From assembly GCF_945957355.1 (NCBI RefSeq), contig NZ_CAMFKM010000015.1, positions 1 through 64,000 on the forward strand: a stretch of 64,000 nt of DNA, written 5' to 3'. A model generated the notes under the pieces. The model searched no databases. It was not told the origin of the DNA and saw nothing but the letters and a program-made list of their open reading frames with translations. Positions 17,709-26,971 of the stretch are shown here, piece after piece (the first letter of the stretch is position 1; each line of letters starts with the position of its first letter). A program made the translations under genes and the position numbers. The DNA is from an uncultured Reyranella sp. (GTDB taxonomy: Bacteria; Pseudomonadota; Alphaproteobacteria; Reyranellales; Reyranellaceae).

Positions 17709-18845
17709 ATGACCGCCCAACTCTTCACCCCTGTCGAGCTCGGCGGCGTAACGCTGCCCAACCGCATCGTCGTCTCGCCGATGTGCCAGTATTCGGCCGT
17801 CGACGGCAGCGCCCAGCCCTGGCATCAGGTGCATTACGGCATGCTCGCGATGTCGGGTGCCGGCCTGCTCTGCCTCGAGGCCACCCATGTCGAGCGCGAG
17901 GGCCGCATCACCCAGGGCTGCCTCGGCCTCTACAGCGACGAGAACGAGGTGGCGCTGAAGCCGGTCATCGACTGGATCCGCGGTTGGATGCCGGGCGTGA
18001 AGCTCGGCGTGCAGCTCGCCCATGCCGGCCGCAAGGCGTCGGCGCAGCGTCCCTGGAAGGGCGGCGGGCCGCTGACGCAGGCCGACGCGCCGGATCTCCC
18101 CTGGACGACCTATGGCCCGTCGGCGCTGGCCTACGACCCGGAGAAGAATTGGCACACGCCGGTGGCGCTCGACGCGGTCGGCCTGAAGCGTGTGAAGCGG
18201 GCCTTCGTCGATGCCGCCGAGCGCAGCCTGCGGCTGGGGTTCGACGTGGTCGAACTGCATGGTGCGCACGGCTACTGTCTCAACCAGTTCCTGTCGCCGA
18301 TCAGCAATCACCGCACTGACGAATATGGCGGGACGGCCGAGAAGCGCCGACGCTTTCCGCTCGAAGTGTTCGAAGCCGTACGCAGGATCTGGCCGGCAGA
18401 GAAGGCGCTGGGCGTGCGGCTGTCGGCCGTCGAATGGGTCGAGGGTGGCATCACCCTCGAGGACTCGATCGAGACCGCACGGCAGTTCAAGGCCCTCGGC
18501 TGCGACTTCGTCGACGTCAGCTCGGGCGGCAATGCGCCGGGCCAGAAGCTCTCGGTCGGACCCGGCTACCAGGTTCCGTTCTCGGCCCGCATCCGCAAGC
18601 AAGCCGGTATCAAGACCTGGGCCGTCGGGCTGATCACCGAGCCGGAGCAGGCAGAGAAGATCGTCGCCGCAGGCGAGGCAGATTGCACGGCGCATGCCCG
18701 TCCGTTCCTGATCGATCCGCGTTGGGCGTGGAATGCGGCGAGAACGTTGGGTGTGGAACCTCCGCCCTTGCCGTTGCCCGCGGCGCGCGCCACAAGCATT
18801 CTTCCCTTCAAGCCGAACTCCGCCGTACCCAAGGCGGCCGAATAG
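17709..18845 (+). CDS. NADH:flavin oxidoreductase, YqjM-like old yellow enzyme
   Basis: 378-residue FMN-dependent ene-reductase, which reduces activated C=C bonds with NAD(P)H. Diagnostic residues match the YqjM class: Cys26 in SPMCQYSA, HAGRKAS, the FMN/active-site block VELHGAHGYCLNQFLSPISN followed by RTDEYGG, and the C-terminal ADCTAHARPFLIDPRWAW. In most relatives the position before LNQFLSP is L; here it is C. GAGG before ATG 17709 acts as the ribosome-binding site. It lies in the same direction as nudC and the response regulator, but a functional link is not obvious. Confidence 0.93.
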   Translation: MTAQLFTPVELGGVTLPNRIVVSPMCQYSAVDGSAQPWHQVHYGMLAMSGAGLLCLEATHVEREGRITQGCLGLYSDENEVALKPVIDWIRGWMPGVKLGVQLAHAGRKASAQRPWKGGGPLTQADAPDLPWTTYGPSALAYDPEKNWHTPVALDAVGLKRVKRAFVDAAERSLRLGFDVVELHGAHGYCLNQFLSPISNHRTDEYGGTAEKRRRFPLEVFEAVRRIWPAEKALGVRLSAVEWVEGGITLEDSIETARQFKALGCDFVDVSSGGNAPGQKLSVGPGYQVPFSARIRKQAGIKTWAVGLITEPEQAEKIVAAGEADCTAHARPFLIDPRWAWNAARTLGVEPPPLPLPAARATSILPFKPNSAVPKAAE

Positions 18846-18854
18846 GGCTCCCGT

Positions 18855-19214
18855 ATGTCGAGTGTGTTGCTGGCTGAAGACGAGTTCCTGATCCGCGCCG
18901 TCCTGGTCGACGCGCTGGGCGACGTCGGTGTCGAATGCATCGAGGCGGCAACCGGACGCGAAGCCCTCGACGTCGTGGAAGGCGATAAGCCCCTCGCGGC
19001 CATCATCGTCGATTTGGGTCTCCCCGACATGTCGGGTGAGAAGGTGATCGAGGCCGCCGCCCGGCACCGGCCAGGGGTTCCGATCATCCGCTGTTCCGGC
19101 GCGACGGCTCCGAGCTCGTTGTCGGCCGGCATCAAGACGCATTCATTTCCCAAGCCCTACAGCGCGTCGGAGCTTTCGAACTTCGTTGTCTCGCTCATCC
19201 GGAAAGGACCCTAG
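18855..19214 (+). CDS. Single-domain response regulator (receiver only)
   Basis: 119 residues forming just one REC domain: acidic pair in LLAEDEF, phospho-acceptor Asp53 in IIVDLGLPDMSG, Ser81 in place of the usual Thr/Ser switch residue, and Lys100 in FPKPYS. There is no output domain, so it works by protein contact, for instance as a phosphate shuttle. The hybrid histidine kinase gene starts 6 bases after its stop, making that kinase the natural partner. Confidence 0.9.
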   Translation: MSSVLLAEDEFLIRAVLVDALGDVGVECIEAATGREALDVVEGDKPLAAIIVDLGLPDMSGEKVIEAAARHRPGVPIIRCSGATAPSSLSAGIKTHSFPKPYSASELSNFVVSLIRKGP

Positions 19215-19220
19215 GCGCAC

Positions 19221-21401
19221 GTGCGGCGGCTCCTGAAACTCCAGACCTGGACGCTTCGCGGGACGACGGCGGCAGATGCGTCGTTCGTTCTTCTGGCTGC
19301 AACCGTCATCGTGCCGGTCTTCCTGTTCGTCGGGGCGAGCTGGCTGGCCTACGGTGAAACCCAAAGGCAATTCGAGGAACGGCTGGGCCGCACCCTCGAT
19401 CTCCTCTATGTCGGTGCCCGCGCCACCTTCGAGACACAGCAGCTCGTCGTGAGCAACGCGCTCGGCCTCCTGGACGAGATGACGGACTCCGAGATCCAGC
19501 AGCAAGAGGCGAGGCTGCACGAGCAATTCAAGCACCTCGTTCGCAAGCTGCCGCAGGTCGACGACGTATTCATTCTCGACAGGGAGGGCCGTCCCCTCGT
19601 CGCGGCCAACGTATTTCCCATGCCGGCTAACGTATCGGCCGCGGACAGGCCCTATTTCATCGCCCACCGTGACGGCGGGGAGCAGCATTACGTCAGCGAG
19701 GCGTTCCGTAGCCGGATCAAGGGCTCGGACATCTTTCAATACAGTGAGCCGCGGCGGCGGTTGGACGGCAGTTTCGACGGCGTCGTCCTGGTGGCCATAC
19801 CGCCGACCTATTTCAACAAGCTGTTCGAACAGGCGGCGGGCACGGACAACTACACGACGTCGCTCCTGCGGGCCGATGGCGAGCTGCTCGCCCGTTATCC
19901 CGCTTACCCCGGTACGAACACGCGGCTCGATCGCGAGTCCAGTTTCATGCAGGCGATCGCGGCGCATCCGGAGGCTGGATCGTACAGCACTTCCAGGGGC
20001 AGCTTCGATGGTGTCTCCCGGACGGTCGCGTACCGCAAGTTGCCCGATCTGCCCATTTATGTGGCCGTCGGTGTCGCCAGCGACTCCGTGCGCGAGGCCT
20101 GGATGAATCGAATGGCGACGCATCTGCTGTTCGGCCTGCCGGCTACCCTGGCGCTGTTCGCACTGGCACTGCTCGCTTCGCGCCGGGCTGCGAGCCAGGC
20201 CGAGACGCTCGACCGGCTGCGTGAGGAACAGGTCCGGCGTGCGACCGTGGAGGAGAGCCTCCGCCAGTCGCAGAAGATGACCGCGGTCGGCCAGCTCACG
20301 GCTGGTATCGCCCACGATTTCAACAATCTGCTCACCGGCATTGGAGGCGCGATCGAGATGGTCGGCCGCCGCGTACCGCAGCCGACGCCCGATGTCGTGC
20401 GTTTCCTCGATCTCGCCAGGACCGGCGTGTCGCGGGCGGCAACCCTCACGCAGAGGATGCTGGCCTTCGCCCGCCAGCAGCCCCTGCAGATCGAGGCGGT
20501 CGACGCAAACCGGCTTGTCTCCGGCATGTCGGAACTGCTGCGCCGCACCCTCGGCGAGTCGGTGCAGATCGAGACGGTGTTGAGCGGCGGCCTGTGGCGG
20601 GCGACGGCGGACCCGGCGCAGCTCGAGGCGGCGGTCCTCAATCTGGCGATCAACGCGCGCGATGCCATGCCGGGCGGTGGGACGCTCACGGTCGAGACGG
20701 CCAACGCCCATCTCGACGATGCCTATGCCGCGGCCAATGCCGAGGTCAAGCCGGGCCAGTACGTGATGATCGCGGTGTCCGACACCGGCACGGGCATGGA
20801 CCAGCAGACGATCGCGCGCGCCTTCGAGCCGTTCTTCACGACCAAGGAGCGGGGCCAGGGCACTGGGCTCGGCCTCAGCATGACCTATGGCTACATCAAG
20901 CAGATCGGCGGCCACCTAAAGATCTACAGCGAGGTGGGCCATGGCTCGACGGTGAAGATTTATCTGCCGCGCGCCCAGGCCGAGGCCGCCACCGCCGCAC
21001 CCGAGCTGGCGCCCATGGTCGGCGCCGCGGCGGGCACGGGACCGGTCGTGCTGGTCGTCGAGGATGACCCGGTCGTGCGCGAATTTGCCGTGGCGGCCTG
21101 CCGCGAATGCGGCTGCACGGTCCATGAGGCCGGAGATGGCGATCAGGCGCTGCGCGTGCTGGAGAAGCAGCGCGACATCCAGCTGCTGTTCACCGACGTC
21201 GGCCTGCCCGGCGGCATGAATGGCCGTCAACTTGCTGCGGCCGCCCAGGCGCGCCGGCCCGACCTCAAGGTCCTCTACACCACCGGCTACACCGCCAACG
21301 CGATCGTTCACCACGGCGTCATCGACGCCGGTGTGAATTTCCTCGGCAAGCCGTTCTCGGTGTCGGCCCTTGCCGCCAAGATCAAGGGCATGGGCTTCTA
21401 G
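19221..21401 (+). CDS. Hybrid sensor histidine kinase (Cache sensor, HisKA, HATPase, REC)
   Basis: 726-residue membrane kinase. A first helix (VLLAATVIVPVFLFVGASWL, about 27-46) and a second near 295-315 (LFGLPATLALFALALLA) flank a periplasmic dCache-like sensor containing VFILDREGRPLVAANVFP and SAADRPYFIAHRDGG. The phospho-acceptor His is in LTAGIAHDFNNLLTGI; ATP-binding boxes are NLAINARDAMPGGG, SDTGTGMD and GQGTGLGLSM. The C-terminal receiver has VVEDDPVVREF, Asp in LLFTDVGLPGG and the lysine in FLGKPFS. GTG 19221 is the best start. Signal sensed is unknown. The preceding single-domain receiver is its likely partner. Confidence 0.92.
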   Translation: MRRLLKLQTWTLRGTTAADASFVLLAATVIVPVFLFVGASWLAYGETQRQFEERLGRTLDLLYVGARATFETQQLVVSNALGLLDEMTDSEIQQQEARLHEQFKHLVRKLPQVDDVFILDREGRPLVAANVFPMPANVSAADRPYFIAHRDGGEQHYVSEAFRSRIKGSDIFQYSEPRRRLDGSFDGVVLVAIPPTYFNKLFEQAAGTDNYTTSLLRADGELLARYPAYPGTNTRLDRESSFMQAIAAHPEAGSYSTSRGSFDGVSRTVAYRKLPDLPIYVAVGVASDSVREAWMNRMATHLLFGLPATLALFALALLASRRAASQAETLDRLREEQVRRATVEESLRQSQKMTAVGQLTAGIAHDFNNLLTGIGGAIEMVGRRVPQPTPDVVRFLDLARTGVSRAATLTQRMLAFARQQPLQIEAVDANRLVSGMSELLRRTLGESVQIETVLSGGLWRATADPAQLEAAVLNLAINARDAMPGGGTLTVETANAHLDDAYAAANAEVKPGQYVMIAVSDTGTGMDQQTIARAFEPFFTTKERGQGTGLGLSMTYGYIKQIGGHLKIYSEVGHGSTVKIYLPRAQAEAATAAPELAPMVGAAAGTGPVVLVVEDDPVVREFAVAACRECGCTVHEAGDGDQALRVLEKQRDIQLLFTDVGLPGGMNGRQLAAAAQARRPDLKVLYTTGYTANAIVHHGVIDAGVNFLGKPFSVSALAAKIKGMGF

Positions 21402-21425
21402 GTCGCCACGGGGTAATTTCGGCGC

Positions 21426-22520
21426 ATGTCACCCGACGTGACCCAGCCCTCGCAGCAGCCGCCGGACCCCATGCCTGCGGCGGCTGCGCCGGTACCCACG
21501 CCGTCGCCAGAGCCTGTGACCGCCCCACCCGCGCGGCCGGCGCGGGAGACCAGCCGGCTCCATCGCCTGATCACGGTCGGTGGCACGATCCTCGGGCTGT
21601 TCCTCCTCTACGAGGTGGTCACCTATTTCGTGGCCTTCACCGACGACGCCTATGTCCGTTCCGACCTGGTCGCGGTGGCGCCCCAGGTGACGGGGCAGAT
21701 CATCGAGGTCCACGTCGTCGACAACCAGGACGTCAAGATCGGCGACAAGCTGTACACCATCGATCCGGAGCCATTCCAACTGGTGGTCAATCAATGGAAG
21801 GCGCAGATCGATCGTGCCGCGGCCAACCTCAAGGTCGCGCAGGAGGAGCTGGCACTGGCCCAGGCGGCCCTGCAGGTCTCGACGTCGAGCCACACCTACG
21901 CGGTCCAGGAGCAGAGCCGGTTCGCCGATCTGGCAAAGCGTGAATTCGCGCCCATCGCCGAACTCGACCGGGCGAATGACCAGCTGCGCCGGTCGCAGGC
22001 CGAGATGACGATCTCCACGGTCGCCATCGCCAAGGCGGAGACGGACATCGGTGCGCACCAGGCGGCGCTGGAACTGGCGAAGGCGCAACTGGCATCGGCG
22101 CAATGGAACCTGGATCGCACGGTGGTTCACGCACCCAACAACGGGGCCATCACCAACCTCACGCTCCGCAAGGGCGACATGGCCACGATCAACGTGCCAA
22201 ACGTCGGGATCGTCGATTCTGACGCCTGGCGCATCATGGCCAACTACAAGCAGTACTACATTCGCGACTTCAAGGTTGGTGATACCGCCTGGGTCTGGCT
22301 CGACAGTGCGCCGTGGCATTTTCACAAGGGCAGGATTACCGGCATCGCCCGGGGGTTCAGCCGTAACCCGGGTATCGACAAGCTGCTGCCGTACGTGGCG
22401 CCGACCACGGATTGGATCCGCCTGCAGCGCCGCATCCCGGTGACCATCGTGCTCGAGGAACTGCCGCCCGGCTACAAACTCTACATGGGCGCCGACGCGC
22501 GCACCGTGATCTTTCCATGA
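21426..22520 (+). CDS. HlyD/EmrA family periplasmic adaptor subunit
   Basis: 364-residue membrane-fusion protein. A Pro/Ala-rich cytoplasmic leader of about 45 residues precedes one membrane helix (VGGTILGLFLLYEVVTYFVA, about 51-70). The EmrA/AaeA-type signature TDDAYVRSDLVAVAPQVTGQI follows, then a lipoyl half-motif, a long helical hairpin (about 115-220, ALAQAALQVSTSSHTYAVQE) and the second half VVHAPNNGAITNLTLRKGD. It links an inner-membrane exporter to the outer membrane. Its stop overlaps the start of the FUSC-type transporter gene (ATGA), which is the partner in AaeAB-like aromatic-acid efflux. Confidence 0.9.
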   Translation: MSPDVTQPSQQPPDPMPAAAAPVPTPSPEPVTAPPARPARETSRLHRLITVGGTILGLFLLYEVVTYFVAFTDDAYVRSDLVAVAPQVTGQIIEVHVVDNQDVKIGDKLYTIDPEPFQLVVNQWKAQIDRAAANLKVAQEELALAQAALQVSTSSHTYAVQEQSRFADLAKREFAPIAELDRANDQLRRSQAEMTISTVAIAKAETDIGAHQAALELAKAQLASAQWNLDRTVVHAPNNGAITNLTLRKGDMATINVPNVGIVDSDAWRIMANYKQYYIRDFKVGDTAWVWLDSAPWHFHKGRITGIARGFSRNPGIDKLLPYVAPTTDWIRLQRRIPVTIVLEELPPGYKLYMGADARTVIFP

Positions 22521-23668
22521 GCTGGGCTCCCGGGATCGGGCGCTATGGCCGGGCGGTCGTCGAGGATGTCCGCGAGGGTGCGCGGCTCTTCGACCGGACG
22601 CTGACCGGCTTCTGGCGTGAACTGGCCGACGTCGGCACCCGGCCCGCGCAGTCGCGCATGGGCGTCGTCGCTGCGGTTTCGGTGGTCCTCACCACCACGG
22701 TGGCCCTGCTGATGCAGCTCGATGCGCCCTGGTGGGCGGCAATCAGCGGCTACATGTCCCTGATGTCGACCGGTGCGGCCTCCGTGCGGCGGGGCATCCT
22801 GAGGCTGAGCGGCACGATCGCGGGTGCCGTGCTCGGTTTCGTCATGGCGCGCTGGCTGCCCTACGACCAGGTGGCGCTGTGCCTGTTCCTGGGCGGCGCG
22901 ACCATGGCCGGGGTCATCGCGGTGCAGGTGAGCCCGCATGGGCTCGCCTGGCTCTTCATGGCGATCACGTCCAGCCTGGTGCTGCTGATGAGCCTGAACG
23001 ACCCGACCCAGGCGTTCGAGATCGCCTGCTATCGCACGCTGGACGTGGCGGTCGGCGTCTCCTGCGCAGTGGTGACGGCCAAACTGCTGCAGGACTGGCA
23101 CGCCGAGCCGCCGGCCCCGGCGCCGGGCTGGCGGCACCTGCTGGGCGCACAATGGCCATCGGTCCTGCACGGGTTCCGCGCCGCCATCTCCGTGGTGACG
23201 GTCATGATCGTCTGGGTGATGGCGGACCTGCCGGACGTGGGCGAGATGGCGGTCACGATCGCCGTGGTGATGGCCGCGCCGCTGATCGCCGACGGCGGTA
23301 CCACGACACGCCATCTCGTGGCGGAAAAGTCCTTCCACCGGTTCATGGGCTGCCTGCTGGGCGGCATCGTCGCGCTGGCCTGCCTGGCGCTGCAGGTCGA
23401 ATCGTTCATCTGGTGGCTCGCCATGATCGGCGGCGTCGTGTGGGTAGGAATGCATATCCAGATGGGCCGGCACGGAATTCCCTATGTCGGCACCCAGTTC
23501 GCCTTCGTCTTCGTCGTCACGATGGTGCAGGGGCTGGCGCCGCCGGACAGCATCATGCCGGGAGTCGACCGCTTCGCCGGCATCACCGGCGGCCTCGGCA
23601 TTCTGATGATCGTGTCGCTGCTGCTATGGCCCAGCGACGAGGAATTGAAGGCGGAGCAGCAGACCTGA
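22517..23668 (+). CDS. FUSC family inner-membrane transporter (AaeB-like)
   Basis: 383-residue membrane protein with two blocks of several helices (about 55-190 and 250-375) separated by a short cytoplasmic stretch, the arrangement of the aromatic-acid/fusaric-acid exporter superfamily. Conserved patches include WWAAISGYMSLMSTGAASVRRGILRLSGTI and TRHLVAEKSFHRFMGCLLGG, each marking the start of a repeat half. It is about half the size of E. coli AaeB, so it may work as a dimer. ATG 22517 overlaps the adaptor stop. The substrate is likely an organic acid or drug, by family only. Confidence 0.85.
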   Translation: MSWAPGIGRYGRAVVEDVREGARLFDRTLTGFWRELADVGTRPAQSRMGVVAAVSVVLTTTVALLMQLDAPWWAAISGYMSLMSTGAASVRRGILRLSGTIAGAVLGFVMARWLPYDQVALCLFLGGATMAGVIAVQVSPHGLAWLFMAITSSLVLLMSLNDPTQAFEIACYRTLDVAVGVSCAVVTAKLLQDWHAEPPAPAPGWRHLLGAQWPSVLHGFRAAISVVTVMIVWVMADLPDVGEMAVTIAVVMAAPLIADGGTTTRHLVAEKSFHRFMGCLLGGIVALACLALQVESFIWWLAMIGGVVWVGMHIQMGRHGIPYVGTQFAFVFVVTMVQGLAPPDSIMPGVDRFAGITGGLGILMIVSLLLWPSDEELKAEQQT

Positions 23669-23789
23669 CCGTCGGCCGTGAGGTTCACGACTCATGTCAT
23701 CTGTCGGAACAGACCCATGCATCTACCGGGACAGGGCTGTCCGCCCCAGGCGCTTGCTCCATGGAAGCGGGACGCTAGTTTGATCCTCG
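23669..23789. other. Intergenic gap with two short inverted repeats
   Basis: 121 bases between the FUSC transporter and the DMT transporter. TCTGT-CGGA-ACAGA and GGACAG-GG-CTGTCC are small perfect inverted repeats. Neither is followed by a T-run, so they are not convincing terminators; they may be protein sites or weak hairpins. No small gene is evident. Confidence 0.3.
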
Positions 23790-24692
23790 ATGAAAGTTGA
23801 CGCGCCCCCACCGCCCACCGACCGGATCCTGCGGGCCATTCTCTCGATCATTTTCTCGGTCCTGTGCTTCTCTGTCCTGAACGCCATGTCCAAGACGCTG
23901 AGCCAGACCTATCCGGTCATCGAAGTGATCTGGGGCCGCTACGTCTTCGCCTTCGTCTTCATGATGGCGATCTTCCTGCCGCGGGCCGGGCTGGCGCTGT
24001 TCCGCTGGCACAATGTGCCGAGCCAGATCGTGCGCGGCCTCCTGCTGTTCCTGTCCTCGTACCTCTACTTTCACGGCATCGTCGACATGCCGCTGGCGTC
24101 GGCCGCCTCGATCTCGCTCACCAGCCCGCTGATCGTCACGGCGTTGTCATCGAAGTTCCTGGGGGAGCCAGTCGGACCCAGGCGCTGGGCGGCCGTGGTG
24201 GTTGGCTTCGTCGGCGCCCTCATCGTGGTGCGGCCGGGCTCGGCCCACTTCGAATGGCATTCGCTATGGATCGTCGGCAGCACGATCTCGAGTTCGCTCT
24301 ATCAACTCTTCTCGCGGCGTTACGGACAGGCCGAACGGCCCGATGCCTCGGCCACCATGGCCACGATCGTGGGCACCGCGGTCGCCCTGCCGATGCTGCC
24401 CTTCGAGTGGGTGACGCCGGCCTTCGGCTGGCACTGGGTGTTGTTCGCCGGCATGGGCATCATGGCCGGGGTCGGTCACTACTTCCTCACCATCGCCTAC
24501 AGCCAGGCGCCGGCCGCCGTCGTCGCGCCGTTCAACTACGTGCAGCTGCTGGGTGCCGCCCTTCTGGGCTATCTCGTGTTCGGCGATTTTCCCGACTTCT
24601 GGACCTGGGTCGGTGCCGGCGTGATCATCTGCTCGGGTCTCTACCTCGGGCATATCGAGCGGCAGCGGCACAGGGCGCTGGTCAAGAAATAG
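23790..24692 (+). CDS. DMT (EamA) superfamily transporter
   Basis: 300-residue polytopic protein with about ten membrane helices in two EamA repeats. The first repeat ends with MPLASAASISLTSPLIVTAL and GEPVGPRRWAAVVVGFVGALIVVRPG, the second with APAAVVAPFNYVQLLGAALLGYLVFGDFP; both are standard EamA landmarks. Such proteins export or import metabolites or amino acids; no substrate can be assigned. It stands alone: 121 bases separate it from the gene before and 261 bases from the sigma-54-driven operon after it. Confidence 0.9.
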   Translation: MKVDAPPPPTDRILRAILSIIFSVLCFSVLNAMSKTLSQTYPVIEVIWGRYVFAFVFMMAIFLPRAGLALFRWHNVPSQIVRGLLLFLSSYLYFHGIVDMPLASAASISLTSPLIVTALSSKFLGEPVGPRRWAAVVVGFVGALIVVRPGSAHFEWHSLWIVGSTISSSLYQLFSRRYGQAERPDASATMATIVGTAVALPMLPFEWVTPAFGWHWVLFAGMGIMAGVGHYFLTIAYSQAPAAVVAPFNYVQLLGAALLGYLVFGDFPDFWTWVGAGVIICSGLYLGHIERQRHRALVKK

Positions 24693-24767
24693 CACGCATG
24701 ACTGCGAATTGACCTGAGGCGGCGGCGCCGCAGAACGTGCTGCCGCGCCGTAGCGGGCTTTTCGCGG

Positions 24768-24783
24768 TGGCACATCCCTTGCT
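24768..24783 (+). promoter_or_regulatory. Sigma-54 (RpoN) promoter
   Basis: TGGCACATCCCTTGCT fits the -24/-12 consensus TGGCAC-N5-TTGCW fully, with the required GG-N10-GC spacing (GG 24769-24770, GC 24781-24782). Transcription would start near 24794, about 160 bases before the start codon of the binding-protein gene. Sigma-54 control with NtrC is common for nitrogen scavenging in Alphaproteobacteria. No clear NtrC pair of sites was found upstream. Confidence 0.75.
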
Positions 24784-24800
24784 TCGGAACATGGCAGCGC

Positions 24801-24822
24801 AGAATCGCGCTAGCGCGATTCT
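24801..24822. repeat. Perfect 22-base palindrome in the leader
   Basis: AGAATCGCGCT followed directly by its exact reverse complement. It falls just downstream of the predicted sigma-54 start site, inside the leader of the importer/amidohydrolase operon. It could be a dimer-binding operator or an RNA hairpin; it is not followed by a T-run, so it is not a standard terminator of the DMT gene. Confidence 0.6.
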
Positions 24823-24953
24823 TCTCGGTTGGCGTGCCGGCACCTTTGAGGTCGGTCGCACCGAGTGACGACCGGCAGGGAGTTGTCAGTCGCAGACTCG
24901 CCCGACGCCTGCAGTCCTCATCCAAAAATCTCCGCTGCCCGAGGAGGCTCTCC

Positions 24954-26036
24954 ATGTGTGAACGCATTGGCTGTACGCATTTTCCGGATCTGTCCAAGAT
25001 GAACTTCGGCGGCGCCGTCGCTCCGTCACGCCGCGGCTTCCTGAAGGGCGCCGCTGCCGTCAGCACCATCGCCATGGCCGCCGGCCCGGGCATGCTGATG
25101 GGCGGTTCCGCTCACGCTGCTGCCGGTCTCAAATCGACGCACGGCACGGGCTTCTGCAACCTCAACCTTTTCCTTGCCCATTCGCGCCAGTACGCCAAGG
25201 CGAGCGGCACCGAACTGGTGTTCGTGAATACGCCGACCTCGGCGGAGATGGTGACGTTCCTCGGCATGGGACAGGTCGATCTGGGCCTCATGCCCTACAC
25301 CAGCTTCATGGCGCTCTACGACGCAGGCGCGCCGGTGAAGATCGTGGCCGGCGGCGGCGTCGAAGGCTGCGCGATCGTGGCCCGGCCCGGGCTCGACACG
25401 CCCGAGAAGCTCAAGGGCAAGACGCTCGGCACCTTCCAGCTCGATACGCTGGAAGTCATGCCCTACGACTACCTGAAGAAGAACAATATCTCCTTCAAGG
25501 ACGTCAAGGTGCGCTACATGGGCAATACGCCGGAGGCCGTCGAGGCCTTCAAGGCGGGCGCCATCGACTGGATCTGCACGATCGAGCCCTATGCCTCGGC
25601 CCTGGTGAACGACGTGAAGGGCGCGGTCATGCTGACCAACGGCGTCGACCTCTATGGCAAGGGATATACCGACTGCGTTCTGGCCTCGCGGTCGAGCCTG
25701 ATGAAGGACAATCCAGCCGGCCTCAAGGCGATCATCAAGAGCATGATGCAGGCCCAGCTCGACGCCGAGACCAATACCGACGACGTGCTGAAGGAGCTTG
25801 TCGGCAAGTACTACAAGACCTCGATGGAGAACGCGAAGATCGCGCAGGGCAAGCAGCCGGCGATCGTCGATGCGCGCAGCCAGACCGACTTCATCCTGCA
25901 GCGCACCGACAGCGTGATGGAGATGGGTTACATCAAGAAGAAGCCCGGCCGCGACGCGATCGACTGGACGCTGCTCGAAGAGGTCATCAAGGAGAATCCC
26001 GACCTCTACGGCAAGCTCAAGTACAAGTCCGCCTGA
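24954..26036 (+). CDS. ABC transporter substrate-binding protein (NMT1/SsuA/TauA type), Tat-exported
   Basis: 360-residue periplasmic binding protein. A strong GAGGAGG site precedes ATG 24954. The first 26 residues (with Cys2 and Cys7) come before a twin-arginine signal SRRGFLKGAAAVSTIAMAAG, cut after SAHA. The body follows the NMT1-like fold: TSAEMVTFLGMGQVDLGLMPY, PVKIVAGGGVEGCAIVARPG, LKGKTLGTFQLDTLE and AFKAGAIDWICTIEPYASAL. It feeds the permease and ATPase genes directly downstream. The amidohydrolase at the end of the operon and the sigma-54 promoter suggest a nitrogen-containing ligand; its identity is not known. Confidence 0.9.
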   Translation: MCERIGCTHFPDLSKMNFGGAVAPSRRGFLKGAAAVSTIAMAAGPGMLMGGSAHAAAGLKSTHGTGFCNLNLFLAHSRQYAKASGTELVFVNTPTSAEMVTFLGMGQVDLGLMPYTSFMALYDAGAPVKIVAGGGVEGCAIVARPGLDTPEKLKGKTLGTFQLDTLEVMPYDYLKKNNISFKDVKVRYMGNTPEAVEAFKAGAIDWICTIEPYASALVNDVKGAVMLTNGVDLYGKGYTDCVLASRSSLMKDNPAGLKAIIKSMMQAQLDAETNTDDVLKELVGKYYKTSMENAKIAQGKQPAIVDARSQTDFILQRTDSVMEMGYIKKKPGRDAIDWTLLEEVIKENPDLYGKLKYKSA

Positions 26037-26971
26037 TGGCCGTCGTCACACGCGACGGCGAAGCCTCGGACCCGGTCGCCGGGACATCCCGCCCGGCGGC
26101 GGTTTCGCGGTTCTACACCGGTATGGTCAACCTCGAATGGTTGACCAAGGCCTGGTGGACGATCCTGTCGATCAGCCTGTTCGCAGGCATCTGGGAACTG
26201 TGCTGGGCGTTCGGCTGGGCCGACCCGAAGCTCCTGCCGCCGCCGCACATCTTCCTCGGCAATCTCGCGGAGCAGGCAAAGTTCTTCAACACCGCAACGC
26301 GCTGGCAGGTCGGGCAGGCGATGAACGCGGGCCCTTCGGCATTCGAATCGGTGATGATCACGGTGGGTGCCACGACCGCCCGGGTGTTCACCGGCCTGGC
26401 GATGGCCTCGGTGCTGGCGATCGGGATGGGTGTGCTGATCCGCTACTATCATTTCTTCGACAAGCTCGTGCTGCCGACCATCACGCTGCTGTCGCCCGTG
26501 TCGCCCATTGCGTGGCTTCCGGTCGCCATCTTCCTGTTCGGCATCGGCAACGCCCCTGCGATCTTCATGGTCGTGGTGGCGCTGTTCTTCCATATGGTGC
26601 TGGCAACGGTCGCCCAGATCGATGGCGTCAGCCCCAACTTCATCAACGTCGCGCGCACCATGGGCGCTTCGAAGCGGCAGATCTACTGGCGCGTCATCGT
26701 GCCGGCGATCCTGCCCGGCATGCTGCAGGTGCTGCGGCTCAATCTGTTCGGCGCCTGGATGGTGGTTCTGGTCGCGGAGTCGACGGGCGTCGGCTACGGC
26801 ATGGGCCAGGTCATCATGCTGGCGCGCAACACCTTCAATCCGTCGCTGGTGTTCTTCACCATCGCCGTGATCGGCGTGCTGGGCTTTGCCTTCGACTGGC
26901 TGCTGCGCCAGGCCCAGCGGCGGATCCTCTACTGGCTGCCTGACACCAAGGAGAAGCTGCGTGGCCTTTGA
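26036..26971 (+). CDS. ABC transporter permease (SsuC/TauC type)
   Basis: 311-residue inner-membrane permease with about six helices. The EAA loop is INVARTMGASKRQIYWRVIVPAILPG (about 202-227), a standard SsuC/TauC/NitT-type form. The N-terminal arm is longer than usual, about 45 residues before the first helix (TILSISLFAGIWELCWAFGW). The ATG shares one base with the stop codon of the binding-protein gene (TGATG), and the end overlaps the GTG of the ATPase gene, so all three subunits are co-translated. Confidence 0.92.
   Translation: MAVVTRDGEASDPVAGTSRPAAVSRFYTGMVNLEWLTKAWWTILSISLFAGIWELCWAFGWADPKLLPPPHIFLGNLAEQAKFFNTATRWQVGQAMNAGPSAFESVMITVGATTARVFTGLAMASVLAIGMGVLIRYYHFFDKLVLPTITLLSPVSPIAWLPVAIFLFGIGNAPAIFMVVVALFFHMVLATVAQIDGVSPNFINVARTMGASKRQIYWRVIVPAILPGMLQVLRLNLFGAWMVVLVAESTGVGYGMGQVIMLARNTFNPSLVFFTIAVIGVLGFAFDWLLRQAQRRILYWLPDTKEKLRGL

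Noticed and set aside
24693..24953. Riboswitch in the leader of the importer/amidohydrolase operon
   Set aside because: I compared the leader with TPP and purine-type cores by eye and found no match. The only structure evident is the 22-base palindrome. A covariance-model search would settle it.
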